DNA of 64,000 bases from an uncultured Rhodobacterales bacterium (GCA_903873585.1 CAIQOV010000025.1:62001-126000); one strand, 5' to 3'. Numbered from the stretch's first letter, positions 31,691 to 42,897 are shown. Translations and numbers: made by a program. Notes: generated by a model from the letters alone, not told the origin.

Positions 31691-33634
31691 TTAGGCCTTT
31701 ATTTCCGGGGGTTGGCTGCCATCAGGGCGGCGCAGGCGCAGTTCTTTCAGCATGGTGTCAATGCGCGCGCGTTGGCTTTCGGGGTAATCCATCGGGTCGG
31801 GCAAAGCGCCCGTCATCACGCGCAGCAGGGCATCACGCGTAATGGGGGCTGCGGCCGAAGACCCGCCGCCGCCATGTTCCACCACCACCGCCACCGCATA
31901 GCGTGGCGCATCGGCGGGGGCGTAGGCCACAAACAGGGCGTGGTCGCGCGATTTCCACGGCAGGTCGTTGTTCGTGACCACCCCCGTCTCGCGCTCTGCC
32001 GCCGAGATGTTGCGCACCTGCGAGGTGCCCGACTTACCCGCCATGCGCATCGCATCATTGTCGATCCGCGCGGCATAAGATGTGCCATGCTGGCCGTTGA
32101 CCACTTGTGTCATGCCAGAGCGCACCGAATCGAGGTGCGAGGTTTCAAGACCAAGGGGCAAAGCCTCGGCCGCAGGAACCTCTATGCCGTCGACCGCTTT
32201 GATCAGGCGCGGCACAACTTGCCTGCCTGTCGCCACCCGCGCCGTCATGACCGCCAGTTGCAAAGGCGAGGCCAAGACATACCCCTGCCCAATCGAGGCG
32301 TTGATCGTATCGCCAATCCGCCAGTCTTGCTTGTAGCGCTGTTGTTTCCATTCTTTGGTGGGCAAATTACCCTCGGATATGGCAGACATGGGCAGATCGT
32401 GGCGTTGGCCAAGCCCCATGGTCTTGCCCATATCGGCGATTTTGTCGATGCCAACCCTTTGGGCGACATCGTAAAAGAACACATCGCAGCTTTCAGCCAA
32501 GGCGCGGGCCAAGTCGACTTTGCCATGCCCCCCCGACTTCCAGCAATGGAACTTGCGCCCGCGGAAATCGAGATAGCCGGGGCAATAAACCGTGGTGTCC
32601 ACGTCAATCTGGCCATTGGCCAAGGCCGACAGGGCTGTGACGACCTTGAACGTCGAGCCCGGTGGATAGGTGCCTTGCACAACCTTGTTGGCCAAGGGGC
32701 GGTGGTCATCTTCCATCAGGGCGCTGTAATTGGCGTTTGAAATGCCACGCACAAACAGGTTCGGGTTGAAACTGGGCGCAGACACCGCACCAATGATGTC
32801 GCCGTTTTGCACATCCATCACGATACAGGCGGCAGATTGGTCGCCCAGACGGACTTGCAGAAAGTTTTGCACATCGGCATCCAGCGTCAGGGTCAGGTCG
32901 GCGCCTGATTTTCCCTCGGTCCGGTCCAACTCGCGCATGATGCGGCCAACGTGGTTGACCTCTATCTTGCGGTTGCCGGCTGACCCGCGCAGCACGTCTT
33001 CCTCCCACTTTTCCACCCCGATCTTGCCGATCTGGAATTTGGGGATGTTCAGCACGGGATCGGGGTTTTCGATCTCGGCCAGATCTTTTTCCGACACGGG
33101 GCCAACATAGCCCACCACATGGGCAAAATCGGTGTCGCGCGGATAAAGCCGCGACAGGCCGACATCGGGCGTCACCCCCGGCAAGGCGGGCGCGTTCAAA
33201 GACACACGGCTGAACTCTTCCCACGTCACGCGGTCCGCCACGGGAATGGGCACGAAAGAGGCGTTGCGATCAATATCCTTCAACACCCGCGCCATGTCGC
33301 CCTCGGTCAGCGGGATCAGGTGGCTTAGGCGGTTCAAAACCAAGTTTACATCGCCCGCCCCCTCGCGGGTGATGACGACACGGTAGGTCTGTTCATTGCC
33401 TGCGATAAGTTTGCCGTTGCGATCCACGATCAGGCCACGGGCGGGGGGCAGCAATTGGATGTTGACGCGGTTTTGTTCGGCCAACAGGGAAAAGGTGTCA
33501 GATTGGTCTATGCCAAGATAGCGCATCCGGCCGGCCAGCACCGCCATAGTGGCGGCCATGCACCCACCCATGAACAAAGCGCGGCGGTTGATGCGGCGCG
33601 CACTGTCTTCGTGGTCGCGAACAGGGCGTCTCAC
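31691..33634 (-). CDS. mrdA: Penicillin-binding protein 2
   Basis: PGSTFKVV (SxxK), KSGTSQV (KSG), PBP2 dimerisation domain. Confidence 0.97.
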   Translation of the reverse strand: MRRPVRDHEDSARRINRRALFMGGCMAATMAVLAGRMRYLGIDQSDTFSLLAEQNRVNIQLLPPARGLIVDRNGKLIAGNEQTYRVVITREGAGDVNLVLNRLSHLIPLTEGDMARVLKDIDRNASFVPIPVADRVTWEEFSRVSLNAPALPGVTPDVGLSRLYPRDTDFAHVVGYVGPVSEKDLAEIENPDPVLNIPKFQIGKIGVEKWEEDVLRGSAGNRKIEVNHVGRIMRELDRTEGKSGADLTLTLDADVQNFLQVRLGDQSAACIVMDVQNGDIIGAVSAPSFNPNLFVRGISNANYSALMEDDHRPLANKVVQGTYPPGSTFKVVTALSALANGQIDVDTTVYCPGYLDFRGRKFHCWKSGGHGKVDLARALAESCDVFFYDVAQRVGIDKIADMGKTMGLGQRHDLPMSAISEGNLPTKEWKQQRYKQDWRIGDTINASIGQGYVLASPLQLAVMTARVATGRQVVPRLIKAVDGIEVPAAEALPLGLETSHLDSVRSGMTQVVNGQHGTSYAARIDNDAMRMAGKSGTSQVRNISAAERETGVVTNNDLPWKSRDHALFVAYAPADAPRYAVAVVVEHGGGGSSAAAPITRDALLRVMTGALPDPMDYPESQRARIDTMLKELRLRRPDGSQPPEIKA

Positions 33635-34170
33635 ATTCGTCTCCCAAAGGCGTCAACTTGGCCCATTGCAGGTTTGTACAAATCAAGCCCATAGCGCGAC
33701 ACGGCAACCACCGCAGGATAGGCCACAATCGACCAGATGATCTGCAACAAGGAAAAGCCAAAAGAAGGTTGGTCCACAAAGGCCAGATCCAAGATGGTTC
33801 GGTTGGCGAAAAACACCGCGAAAATCACGCCTGCCACCAACAGCCACTCGACGCCAAAGTTCAACTCACGCGTCAGCGCACTGCGCGCACGGATGAATTC
33901 GGCCCCGATCAACACCAAAGCAGCCCAAAGTCCGGGCGGGCGCATCAGCAGCATGTCTTCGGTCAAAACGACCACCCCGATCATCAGGGCTGACAAATAC
34001 TCTGGCCGCCGCACCATCCATGCAAAGATCAGGCACAATAAGATGTCAGGCCCCGGCAAATGCCCCGCCGTTGTGTGCAAGGGCAAAAGGCGCATGAATG
34101 TTAAGATCAGTGCCGCCCCCAGAAAGATCAGGCGATGCACCCAAAGCGGTCCGATAAAGGCGCTAATCAC
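33631..34170 (-). CDS. mreD: Rod-shape determining protein MreD
   Basis: Small membrane protein between mreC and mrdA; likely GTG start (VISAFIGPLWVHRL). Confidence 0.87.
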   Translation of the reverse strand: MISAFIGPLWVHRLIFLGAALILTFMRLLPLHTTAGHLPGPDILLCLIFAWMVRRPEYLSALMIGVVVLTEDMLLMRPPGLWAALVLIGAEFIRARSALTRELNFGVEWLLVAGVIFAVFFANRTILDLAFVDQPSFGFSLLQIIWSIVAYPAVVAVSRYGLDLYKPAMGQVDAFGRRM

Positions 34171-35176
34171 TGCGCGCCCCCGTGGTGCCATCGGGGATCG
34201 AGGGTGCAGTGGCCCCCTCTGCGCCGGTGTTGGTGCCATCTTGGGGAACGGAAACCGGCAATCCGGCAGCGGGCAGTAAGGGCCCCTGAACCCCCGGCGG
34301 CAGGGCGCGCGGCGGCAAGGGCACCAGAAGTGCGCCCGGGTCGGTAATTGGGGCGCTGGCATAACTGCGCAAAACGCGCAGGAATTCCAACCGCTCGTAA
34401 TCGGCGGCCAAGACCACTCTCAGCCGTTTGTCAGACCCCATGGCAACTTGGCCCACCAGCAAGCCCGCCGGAAACACATTGCCATCGCCCGTGCTGATCA
34501 CCCGATCGCCGGGCTGAATCTGGTCGGGATGTTCCAGAAAATCCAACGGCGGCAGCATCGAGTTGTCGCCCGACAAAATCGCCTTTTGCCCCGAGGGTTG
34601 AATAATCACGGGAATATGGCTGGAACTGTCGGTCAGCAAGATCACGCGACTGGTGCGGTTGCCCACGCCGGATATGCGCCCGACAAGGCCGATGCCGTCC
34701 ATCGTGGCCCAGCCGTCTTGAATGCCGTCACGCGTGCCCACGTTCAACAGGACCGATTGGCGAAACGGGCTGCCGCTGTCGGCCAGAACCACGCCGGTCA
34801 CATGGGTCAGCATCGGGTCAAGGCGGACATTGTTCAGGTCTAGCAGGCGGGCGTTCTTTTGCTCTAGCTGTAACGCCGCCTCTTTCCATGCCTTCATCTG
34901 CTGCAATTCTTCGCGCAGTTGCTGGTTTTGTTCGTAAAGGCGGCCGTAGGACTGAAAGTTTTCAACAATTGCCGACAGTTTGGTCACGGGTGCCATGGCC
35001 CAAGACAAAGACGGCACAACCTTATCGACCAAAGCCGTGCGAAACCGTTCCACCCTTGGGCTATCTATGCGCCACAGCACAAAGATGGCCAAAAACACTA
35101 CCACCAAAAGCCCCACCAAAACCCGGCGCAGCGGGCGTGAGAAATCTTCGCTGTCATATGTCCGAGGTTTGGCCAT
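34163..35176 (-). CDS. mreC: Rod-shape determining protein MreC
   Basis: TM then coiled coil, VVLADSGSPFRQSVLLNVGTRDGIQDGWATM, position in mre operon. Confidence 0.95.
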   Translation of the reverse strand: MAKPRTYDSEDFSRPLRRVLVGLLVVVFLAIFVLWRIDSPRVERFRTALVDKVVPSLSWAMAPVTKLSAIVENFQSYGRLYEQNQQLREELQQMKAWKEAALQLEQKNARLLDLNNVRLDPMLTHVTGVVLADSGSPFRQSVLLNVGTRDGIQDGWATMDGIGLVGRISGVGNRTSRVILLTDSSSHIPVIIQPSGQKAILSGDNSMLPPLDFLEHPDQIQPGDRVISTGDGNVFPAGLLVGQVAMGSDKRLRVVLAADYERLEFLRVLRSYASAPITDPGALLVPLPPRALPPGVQGPLLPAAGLPVSVPQDGTNTGAEGATAPSIPDGTTGARSD

Positions 35177-35199
35177 AGGCCCCCCTTAATCGAAAGGGC

Positions 35200-36369
<1,170 letters not shown>

Positions 36370-36547
36370 TTATGCCGGTCATGGGTAAAGTTGACAAATA
36401 GCCATTAAGTGTCGGTCTTTTCAGCCTAAAAATTGCATTTAGTATACTTTTTACGATAAAATCCGGAAAAATCACCTTCGCGCTTCGCTGATCGCACGGC
36501 CACAGCTATGCTTTTTGCACAAAGACCTGTGCCGAACTGGAGAAGAT

Positions 36548-37315
36548 ATGACCGACTTTCACAATCGCGTGGCTTTGGTGACGGGCGCAGGCAGCACGGG
36601 GGGGATTGGCTTTGCCATCGCGCGGGCCTTGCAAAAGGCGGGTGCCAAGCTGTGCATCACTGCCACCACCGACCGTATATTTGATCGCGCATCAGAACTG
36701 GGCTGCATGGCCCACAAAGCCGACCTGACCGATCCGGCCCAAGTGCAGGGGATGTTTGCCGCCATCGCCGCCCAACTGGGCGATGTGGCTGTGTTGGTCA
36801 ACAATGCGGGCATGGTGCAAAGCGGCAAATCGGTGAAGCGCGCCAAGTTGGGCGGGTTGTCCGATGCCGATTGGGCGCATCATATGGCGTTGAACATCGG
36901 CGTGACGTTCCACTGCATCCGCGCGGCTTTGCCTGCAATGCAGACGGCGCGGTATGGGCGGATTGTTAACATTGGTTCCGTCACGGGACCATTGGTGACG
37001 ATTGATGGATCATCCGGCTATGCCACGGCCAAGGCGGCGATTGGCGGCATGACGCGGTCGGTGGCTTTGGAATATGGCGGCGATGGCATCACCTGCAACG
37101 CGGTGTTGCCGGGGTGGATTCAAACGGAATCGTCAAGTGCCAAGGAAATCCGCGCCGGTCGTGCTACCCCTGTGGGCCGCCCCGGCACGCCGGACGAGGT
37201 GGCGGCCTGCGCGGTGTTCTTAGCCTCGCAGGGGGCAAGCTATGTCAATGGGGCGATGCTGGTGGTGGACGGCGGCAATACCTTGGTCGAGATGAAGGGC
37301 GCAGGCGGGTTCTGA
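36548..37315 (+). CDS. SDR family oxidoreductase
   Basis: VTGAGSTGGIGFAIA, NNAGMV, SSGYATAKAAIGG. Confidence 0.93.
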   Translation: MTDFHNRVALVTGAGSTGGIGFAIARALQKAGAKLCITATTDRIFDRASELGCMAHKADLTDPAQVQGMFAAIAAQLGDVAVLVNNAGMVQSGKSVKRAKLGGLSDADWAHHMALNIGVTFHCIRAALPAMQTARYGRIVNIGSVTGPLVTIDGSSGYATAKAAIGGMTRSVALEYGGDGITCNAVLPGWIQTESSSAKEIRAGRATPVGRPGTPDEVAACAVFLASQGASYVNGAMLVVDGGNTLVEMKGAGGF

Positions 37316-37330
37316 CCCATAGCGCAAAAT

Positions 37331-37362
37331 AAAACAGGCCAAAGCGGGGCTTTGGCCTGTTT
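37331..37362. terminator. Bidirectional terminator between SDR gene and leuA
   Basis: AAAACAGGCCAAAG-CGGGGC-TTTGGCCTGTTT. Confidence 0.85.
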
Positions 37363-37384
37363 CATTCGCAATAGGCGCCAAGTC

Positions 37385-38956
37385 TTACTGCTTGTAGCTG
37401 ATCGTCTTCACATCCGAATCCGGCGCGGTTTTCTGGCGGCGTTGGATCAGACGGTTTAGCGCGTGAACATAGGCTTTCACGCTGGCCACCACGGTGTCGG
37501 TATCGGCCGAAGTTCCCGTGGCAATCCGCCCGTCTTCTTCCAGCCGCACCGAAACAGTCGCCTGCGCATCGGTGCCTTCGGTCACGGCGTGCACCTGATA
37601 CAGTTGCAGCTTGGCATGGTGGGCATACAGCATATTCACCGCATTAAACGCCGCATCGACTGGCCCGTCGCCTGTGGCGTCGGTCGCGGTTTCGACACCG
37701 CCGATCACCAGCGTCAGCTCAGCCTCACGCGGGCCTTCCGTGCCGCAGACAACCCGCAGGCGCTTGACTTGGATGTGGTCGTTGTCGTCGTTGGTCGCTT
37801 CATCGGCGACAAGGGCGATCAGGTCTTCGTCGTAGACTTCTTTCTTGCGGTCAGCCAAGGCTTTGAAGCGCACAAAGACGTCGTTCAACTGGTTGTCGGC
37901 CAGATCAAACCCCAACTCTTTCAGCTTTGAACGCAGCGCGGCACGGCCAGAGTGTTTGCCCATGGCGATATTCGTCGCGGTCAGGCCAATGTCTTCGGGG
38001 CGCATGATTTCAAAGGTTTGCACATTCTTCAGCACGCCGTCTTGGTGAATGCCGCTTTCATGCAAAAAGGCGTTCTTGCCAACGATGGCCTTGTTGAACT
38101 GCACCGCAAAGCCCGAAACCGAAGACACCCGCCGCGACAGGTTCATGATCTTGGATGTGTCGATACCGGTTTGATAGGGCAAAATGTCATTGCGCACGCG
38201 CATTGCCATGACAACTTCTTCCAAAGCGGTGTTGCCAGCGCGTTCGCCCAAACCGTTGATCGTGCATTCAATCTGGCGGGCCCCAGCCTCTACCGCGGCC
38301 AAGGCGTTGGCGGTGGCCATGCCAAGGTCGTTGTGGCAATGGGTGGCGAAGATCACCTTATCAGCACCCGGAACACGTTCCAGCAGCATGGCGATCAGCT
38401 TGGCGGATTCGAACGGGTAGGTGTAGCCCACCGTGTCGGGAATGTTGATCGTGCTCGCCCCTGCCTTGATGGCGATTTCCACCGTGCGGCACAGGTAATC
38501 ATGTTCGGTGCGCGTGGCATCCATGGGCGACCATTGCACATTGTCGCACAGGTTGCGCGCATGGGTCACGGTTTCATGAATACGCTCGGCCATCTGATCC
38601 ATGTCCAGATTGGGAATGGCGCGGTGCAAGGGCGAGGTGCCGATGAAGGTGTGAATGCGCGGCGAGCGGGCGTGCTTCACCGCCTCCCAGCAGCGGTCGA
38701 TGTCTTTGAAGTTCGCGCGCGCCAAGCCACAGATCGTCGAGTTCTTCGAGCGTTTGGCGATTTCGCTGACGGCGTTAAAGTCGCCCTCAGAGGCGATGGG
38801 AAAGCCCGCCTCGATGATATCGACGCCCATTTCATCCAAAAGGCCCGCGATTTCCAGCTTTTCATCGTGGGTCATGGTCGCACCAGGGGATTGTTCCCCG
38901 TCGCGCAAAGTGGTGTCAAATATCAAAACGCGGGGTTGGGCAGAGGCTTGGGTCAT
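37385..38956 (-). CDS. leuA: 2-isopropylmalate synthase
   Basis: VLIFDTTLRDGEQSPGATM, HCHNDLGMATAN. Confidence 0.97.
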   Translation of the reverse strand: MTQASAQPRVLIFDTTLRDGEQSPGATMTHDEKLEIAGLLDEMGVDIIEAGFPIASEGDFNAVSEIAKRSKNSTICGLARANFKDIDRCWEAVKHARSPRIHTFIGTSPLHRAIPNLDMDQMAERIHETVTHARNLCDNVQWSPMDATRTEHDYLCRTVEIAIKAGASTINIPDTVGYTYPFESAKLIAMLLERVPGADKVIFATHCHNDLGMATANALAAVEAGARQIECTINGLGERAGNTALEEVVMAMRVRNDILPYQTGIDTSKIMNLSRRVSSVSGFAVQFNKAIVGKNAFLHESGIHQDGVLKNVQTFEIMRPEDIGLTATNIAMGKHSGRAALRSKLKELGFDLADNQLNDVFVRFKALADRKKEVYDEDLIALVADEATNDDNDHIQVKRLRVVCGTEGPREAELTLVIGGVETATDATGDGPVDAAFNAVNMLYAHHAKLQLYQVHAVTEGTDAQATVSVRLEEDGRIATGTSADTDTVVASVKAYVHALNRLIQRRQKTAPDSDVKTISYKQ

Positions 38957-39015
38957 CTGAAACTATCCTTGGTCAAGGGTCTTAGCGGCTGTGCCGGCGT
39001 GTTGGGCGCTGTTCA

Positions 39016-39052
39016 CCTCTGAGCGGTCGCACCCTTGGGGCACGCTCAGAGG
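39016..39052 (-). promoter_or_regulatory. Attenuator-type hairpin in leuA leader
   Basis: Minus strand CCTCTGAGC-(19 nt)-GCTCAGAGG; 5' arm covers the end of the Leu-rich leader ORF. Confidence 0.72.
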
Positions 39053-39144
39053 CGGCTAAGACGTAGCAGACCCAAGGGCAGGGCAGCCGTCATCACGCGG
39101 TAAACCCGCGCCACTTTGCTTGCCGTGATCAGATCCTTGGTCAT
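39046..39144 (-). CDS. Leu-rich leader peptide of leuA (candidate LeuL)
   Basis: Minus strand ATG...TGA encodes MTKDLITASKVARVYRVMTAALPLGLLRLSRL; 6 Leu in the last 11 codons, hairpin at stop codon, leuA 90 nt downstream. Confidence 0.75.
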   Translation of the reverse strand: MTKDLITASKVARVYRVMTAALPLGLLRLSRL

Positions 39145-39252
39145 GGGCGCTGACTATAAGCAGGATCGCGCGAAAGAAAAGGGGGTAAGCAGGGATTTTG
39201 CAGGGCTTGGAAAAGGGCAGGGTGGCACTAGCTTTGGGCAAAGCGGGGGGAA

Positions 39253-39920
39253 TGATGCAGCAGGCACTGGTCGTGGGCGCGTCGGGCGGTATTGGGGCGG
39301 CGGTGGCTTTGGCCTTGGAGGGGCGGGGCTATGCCGTCACCCGCCTGTCGCGCAGTGTGGATGGGTTGGATGTGACAGATGAAGCCAGCGTGCAAGCCTG
39401 CCTTGACCGGCTGGTGGGGCGCTATACCACCGTCTTTGTGGCAACAGGCGCGTTAGAGCTTGGCCCCTACCGCCCCGAAAAGTCGCTGCGCGCGGTGGAT
39501 CCGGCGGCCTTTGCCGCCCAGTTCGCCCTGAACGCCACCGGCCCGCTGTTGGTGCTGAAACACGCGCTGCGCTTGATGCCGCGTGATGCGCCTGTGCGCT
39601 TTGCTGCCCTTTCGGCACGGGTCGGGTCGATCGGCGATAACCATCTGGGCGGCTGGTATGCCTACCGTGCGGCCAAGGCGGCGTTGAACCAGTTGATTCA
39701 CACCGCAGCGATAGAGGTCGCGCGCAGCCATCCGCAGTCTGTCATTGTCAGCCTGCACCCCGGCACGGTTGACACCAGCCTGACACGCGATCATCGCGGC
39801 ACGCACGCGGCCATCGCCCCGACGCAGGCCGCGGGGCACTTGCTTGCGGTGTTGAATAGCCTGACGCCCGCGCAATCGGGCGGCTTTTACGATTGGCAGG
39901 GGCACGGCGTGCCTTGGTAA
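39253..39920 (+). CDS. SDR family oxidoreductase (C-factor-like)
   Basis: ALVVGASGGIGAAVALALEGRG, GWYAYRAAKAALNQL. Confidence 0.9.
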
Positions 39921-40189
39921 GCGTTTGCTGCCCCCAGCACTCTTGCGGCTTGGCCTAAACTTAGGTTTAGGCCGCAAAACCTGCGATAAGTTAGCCCGCA
40001 TTAACCCTTAGGCCCATTCCCAACCGCGCCAAACCCGCGCAATACAGATGACAGACTGCGTTCGCCTGATTCACCGCGCTGGGCAAAATTGCGCCGCGCG
40101 CCGCTTGGCCCAACTTAAGCGGCCTTGCTGGATCAGGTCGAATCGCGGATAACCTTTGATAATGGAACCGGCCCAGTCCGGGGTGAGCG

Positions 40190-40639
40190 ATGAAAAGACG
40201 GACCTTCCTTTCCACCTGCACCGCTTTTCTTGCTTTGGCCGGACAGGCCCAAGCGTCCAGCTATGCCGATGCCATCGTGGCGCAATTGACCCAGCAGGGC
40301 TTTGCCGACATTGCTTTGGAAACCACATGGCTTGGCCGCGTGCGCATTGTGGCATCGCGGTCAGACGGGGTGCGCGAGATTATCCTTAACCCCATCACCG
40401 GAGAGATCTTGCGCGATCTTTGGACAGCGGCAGAAGGGCAGGCGGCCTATTCTTTGGTCGATCCGGTGGGGGCCAAAACCGTGCCAGAAACGCCGTCTGC
40501 GCAAAGTGAAGATAACGCAGCCGACACTGGCAGTGAAACGGTCGATCCATCCGACTCAGATGGCAACGATAGCCAAGATCAGCAATCGCAAGACCCGCCC
40601 GAAGCCCAGACCGAAGACAATTCAGGGGGCGGGAATTGA
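40190..40639 (+). CDS. Exported small protein, PepSY-like core with acidic low-complexity tail
   Basis: Signal peptide MKRRTFLSTCTAFLALAGQAQA; SYADAIVAQLTQQGFADIALETTWLGRVRIVASRSDGVREIILNPITGEILRD; Ser/Asp/Gln-rich tail. Confidence 0.72.
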   Translation: MKRRTFLSTCTAFLALAGQAQASSYADAIVAQLTQQGFADIALETTWLGRVRIVASRSDGVREIILNPITGEILRDLWTAAEGQAAYSLVDPVGAKTVPETPSAQSEDNAADTGSETVDPSDSDGNDSQDQQSQDPPEAQTEDNSGGGN

Positions 40640-40701
40640 GTAAAGACACAGACGGGATGCGCCCCGCAGCCCGATGGTTTTCGCGATAGGAAGAGGTTGA
40701 T

Positions 40702-41226
40702 TTGGCGCGTTTAATGATCATCTCTTTGGTGTTTCTGGCCCAAGCGCTTTGCGCGATGCTGTTCATTTCTGACATTTTCTCATCCCTCTTCGGCATCGAA
40801 GCGCGCCCTTTGTCGTGGGAGATGCGCGAAATGCTAGAGATGGGTGCTGCCTTGGGGCTTGTGATCGGTGCCGTTTTTGGCGGCTTGGCCATGCGCCGCG
40901 CCGTGGCCGACCGCAACAAGGCGCAAGAACGCTTAAGGCGCGCTTCAGGTGCCTTCATGGACCTGCTGGAAGAACGCTTTGCCGAATGGGCCCTAACCCC
41001 CGCCGAGCGTGATGTGGCGCTGTTTGCGATTAAAGGCATGTCGACCGCCGAAATCGCCGTTCTGCGCGCAACATCCGAAGGCACGGTCAAGGCCCAGACC
41101 AATGCCATCTATCGCAAGGCGGGGGTTTCTGGGCGCTCGCAGTTGCTGAGCCTGTTCATCGACGACCTGATGCGCGACGACACACCGATCCGTCCGCCAC
41201 ATCCACCCAGCGCCAATGCCGCCTAA
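40702..41226 (+). CDS. Membrane-anchored LuxR-type HTH regulator
   Basis: Two N-terminal hydrophobic segments then LTPAERDVALFAIKGMSTAEIAVLRATSEGTVKAQTNAIYRKAGVSGRSQLLSLF; TTG start or ATG at 40714. Confidence 0.82.
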   Translation: MARLMIISLVFLAQALCAMLFISDIFSSLFGIEARPLSWEMREMLEMGAALGLVIGAVFGGLAMRRAVADRNKAQERLRRASGAFMDLLEERFAEWALTPAERDVALFAIKGMSTAEIAVLRATSEGTVKAQTNAIYRKAGVSGRSQLLSLFIDDLMRDDTPIRPPHPPSANAA

Positions 41227-41591
41227 TCGGCGCTGTTGGCTTGCAACACATCCATCGGCACAATGTCCAAGGCGCGGCGGTGGGTGGCCGCAAGGTTGAC
41301 CTGTGGGGCTGCGCCTTCTTCATGCGCTTGCAGAAATCGGCTGGCGCACAGGCACCACCGATCACCGGGTTTCAGGCCGGCAAACCCGTATTCGGGGCGT
41401 GGAGTAGACAGGTCGTTGCCAAGGTATTTTGACAAAGCCAGAAACTCTGCCGTCATCACCGCGCAAACAGTGTGCTGGCCGCGATCCTCTGGCCCTGTGT
41501 CACAGCATCCGTTGCGGTAAAAGCCGGTCATGGGCTGGGTAGAACAGGGCTGCAACGCGGTGCCGAGCACGTTCAAAGAAGGGTCAGGCAT
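41223..41591 (-). CDS. DUF2237 family protein
   Basis: MPDPSLNVLGTALQPCSTQPMTGFYRNGCCDTGPEDRGQHTVCAVMTAEFL...GDRWCLCASRF. Confidence 0.9.
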   Translation of the reverse strand: MPDPSLNVLGTALQPCSTQPMTGFYRNGCCDTGPEDRGQHTVCAVMTAEFLALSKYLGNDLSTPRPEYGFAGLKPGDRWCLCASRFLQAHEEGAAPQVNLAATHRRALDIVPMDVLQANSAD

Positions 41592-41690
41592 CGCGCTCTC
41601 CGGATTCTTGGTGATACCGCAGTTTGCGCTTTTGTCGGCGCAAAGGTCAACCAGCCGCAGCGCGCACTTGACCTGTTGCGTGGTCGTGCG

Positions 41691-42851
41691 ATGGTTGGTG
41701 CGAAAGCACAGGAGGATGCCGTGGCCCTGAAAAGCACTGAGTTGTCCGATGCCGCCCGCCCGATCCATCAGGCGCGTGCCATGCCTGCGGGGTTTTACAC
41801 CGACCCCGCCCATTTCGCCCAAGAGCGCGAAGCCCTGTTCCTGCGCCATTGGTTCTTTTTGTGCCGCACGGAAATGCTGCCCAACCCCGGCGATTACCGC
41901 GCCTTTGACAGCCCCGGTGGCCCGATAGTCGCCCTGCGCGGGGCCGATGGCATCTTGCGCGTCTTTGCCAACTACTGCCGCCATCGCGGGTCGATCTTGC
42001 TAGAGGGGCAGGGCAACACGGGCGGCAAGGTGATGTGCCCCTATCATGGGTGGAGCTATCTGAACGACGGGCGCTTGTATGGCTGCCCCGATATGAAAGA
42101 TGCCGAGGGCTTTGACCGCCGCGAAAACGGCATGGTGGCTTTGGCGTGTGAAACATGGGCCGGTTTCGTCTTTGCCCGCTTCGTCGCCGATGGCCCCAGC
42201 TTGGCCGAACACTTGGGCGATCTGCCCGACAGGCTTGCGTCGCACAAGCCAGAAGAGATGCGCTGCACTTGGACGGTGACGCTGGAACCCGACTGCAACT
42301 GGAAACTGATCCTAGAAAACGCGATGGAGACGTATCACACCGGCATCGTGCACCGTGACACGGTAGGGGCGCAAACCTCGCGCACACTGGCGACCAAGGG
42401 GAACTGGATCTGCATTCAGGTGATCTCGGGGCGTTCGGTTGCCACCTTGTCGGATACGATCCCGCCCTTTGATAAGATTGACGGTTTAGACGCCGATGCG
42501 CAGATGGGCACCTATTTCACAGTCGCCTTGCCCACGATGCAATTCGCCGTGGCGCAAGATTGTCTGTGGTGGCTGAATGTCACACCGATTGCTGCGGGCA
42601 AATCGCGGCTTGAGATTGGCGGGTGCTTTCCCGCCGCCCGCCTTGAGCAGCCCGATTTTCAAACCCGCGCCGCGCCCTATTATGACCGATGGGAGCGGGT
42701 GGGGCGCGAGGATGTGGGGATTTTGGAAAAGCAGCAAAAAGCACTCGCCTCGGCCCTGTATCGCCCCGGCCCGCTGTCAGGGCGCGATGACATGGTGCAG
42801 GCCTTGGGCGTTTGGGTGCTAGATCAGCTTGGCCTTTTGACGCAAGACTGA
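41691..42851 (+). CDS. Aromatic ring-hydroxylating (Rieske) oxygenase alpha subunit
   Basis: NYCRHRGSILLEGQGNTGGKVMCPYHGWSY Rieske motif; start uncertain (ATG 41691 or nearby GTG). Confidence 0.9.
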   Translation: MVGAKAQEDAVALKSTELSDAARPIHQARAMPAGFYTDPAHFAQEREALFLRHWFFLCRTEMLPNPGDYRAFDSPGGPIVALRGADGILRVFANYCRHRGSILLEGQGNTGGKVMCPYHGWSYLNDGRLYGCPDMKDAEGFDRRENGMVALACETWAGFVFARFVADGPSLAEHLGDLPDRLASHKPEEMRCTWTVTLEPDCNWKLILENAMETYHTGIVHRDTVGAQTSRTLATKGNWICIQVISGRSVATLSDTIPPFDKIDGLDADAQMGTYFTVALPTMQFAVAQDCLWWLNVTPIAAGKSRLEIGGCFPAARLEQPDFQTRAAPYYDRWERVGREDVGILEKQQKALASALYRPGPLSGRDDMVQALGVWVLDQLGLLTQD

Positions 42852-42897
42852 TGCACTTCCCCTTTACCCAAGCCGCGCCCTTTTCTATAAGGCGCGC

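Noticed and set aside
31712-32740. 342-aa plus-strand ORF antisense to mrdA
   Set aside because: Shadow ORF; Arg/His/Gly-rich with no recognisable motif, while mrdA has all PBP motifs.
37952-39022. 356-aa plus-strand ORF antisense to leuA
   Set aside because: Shadow of leuA; composition of an antisense frame and it also covers the leuA leader.
41223-41984. Long N-terminal extension of the DUF2237 ORF (253 aa)
   Set aside because: The homologous protein starts at MPDPSLNV (41591); the extension overlaps the Rieske oxygenase gene on the other strand.
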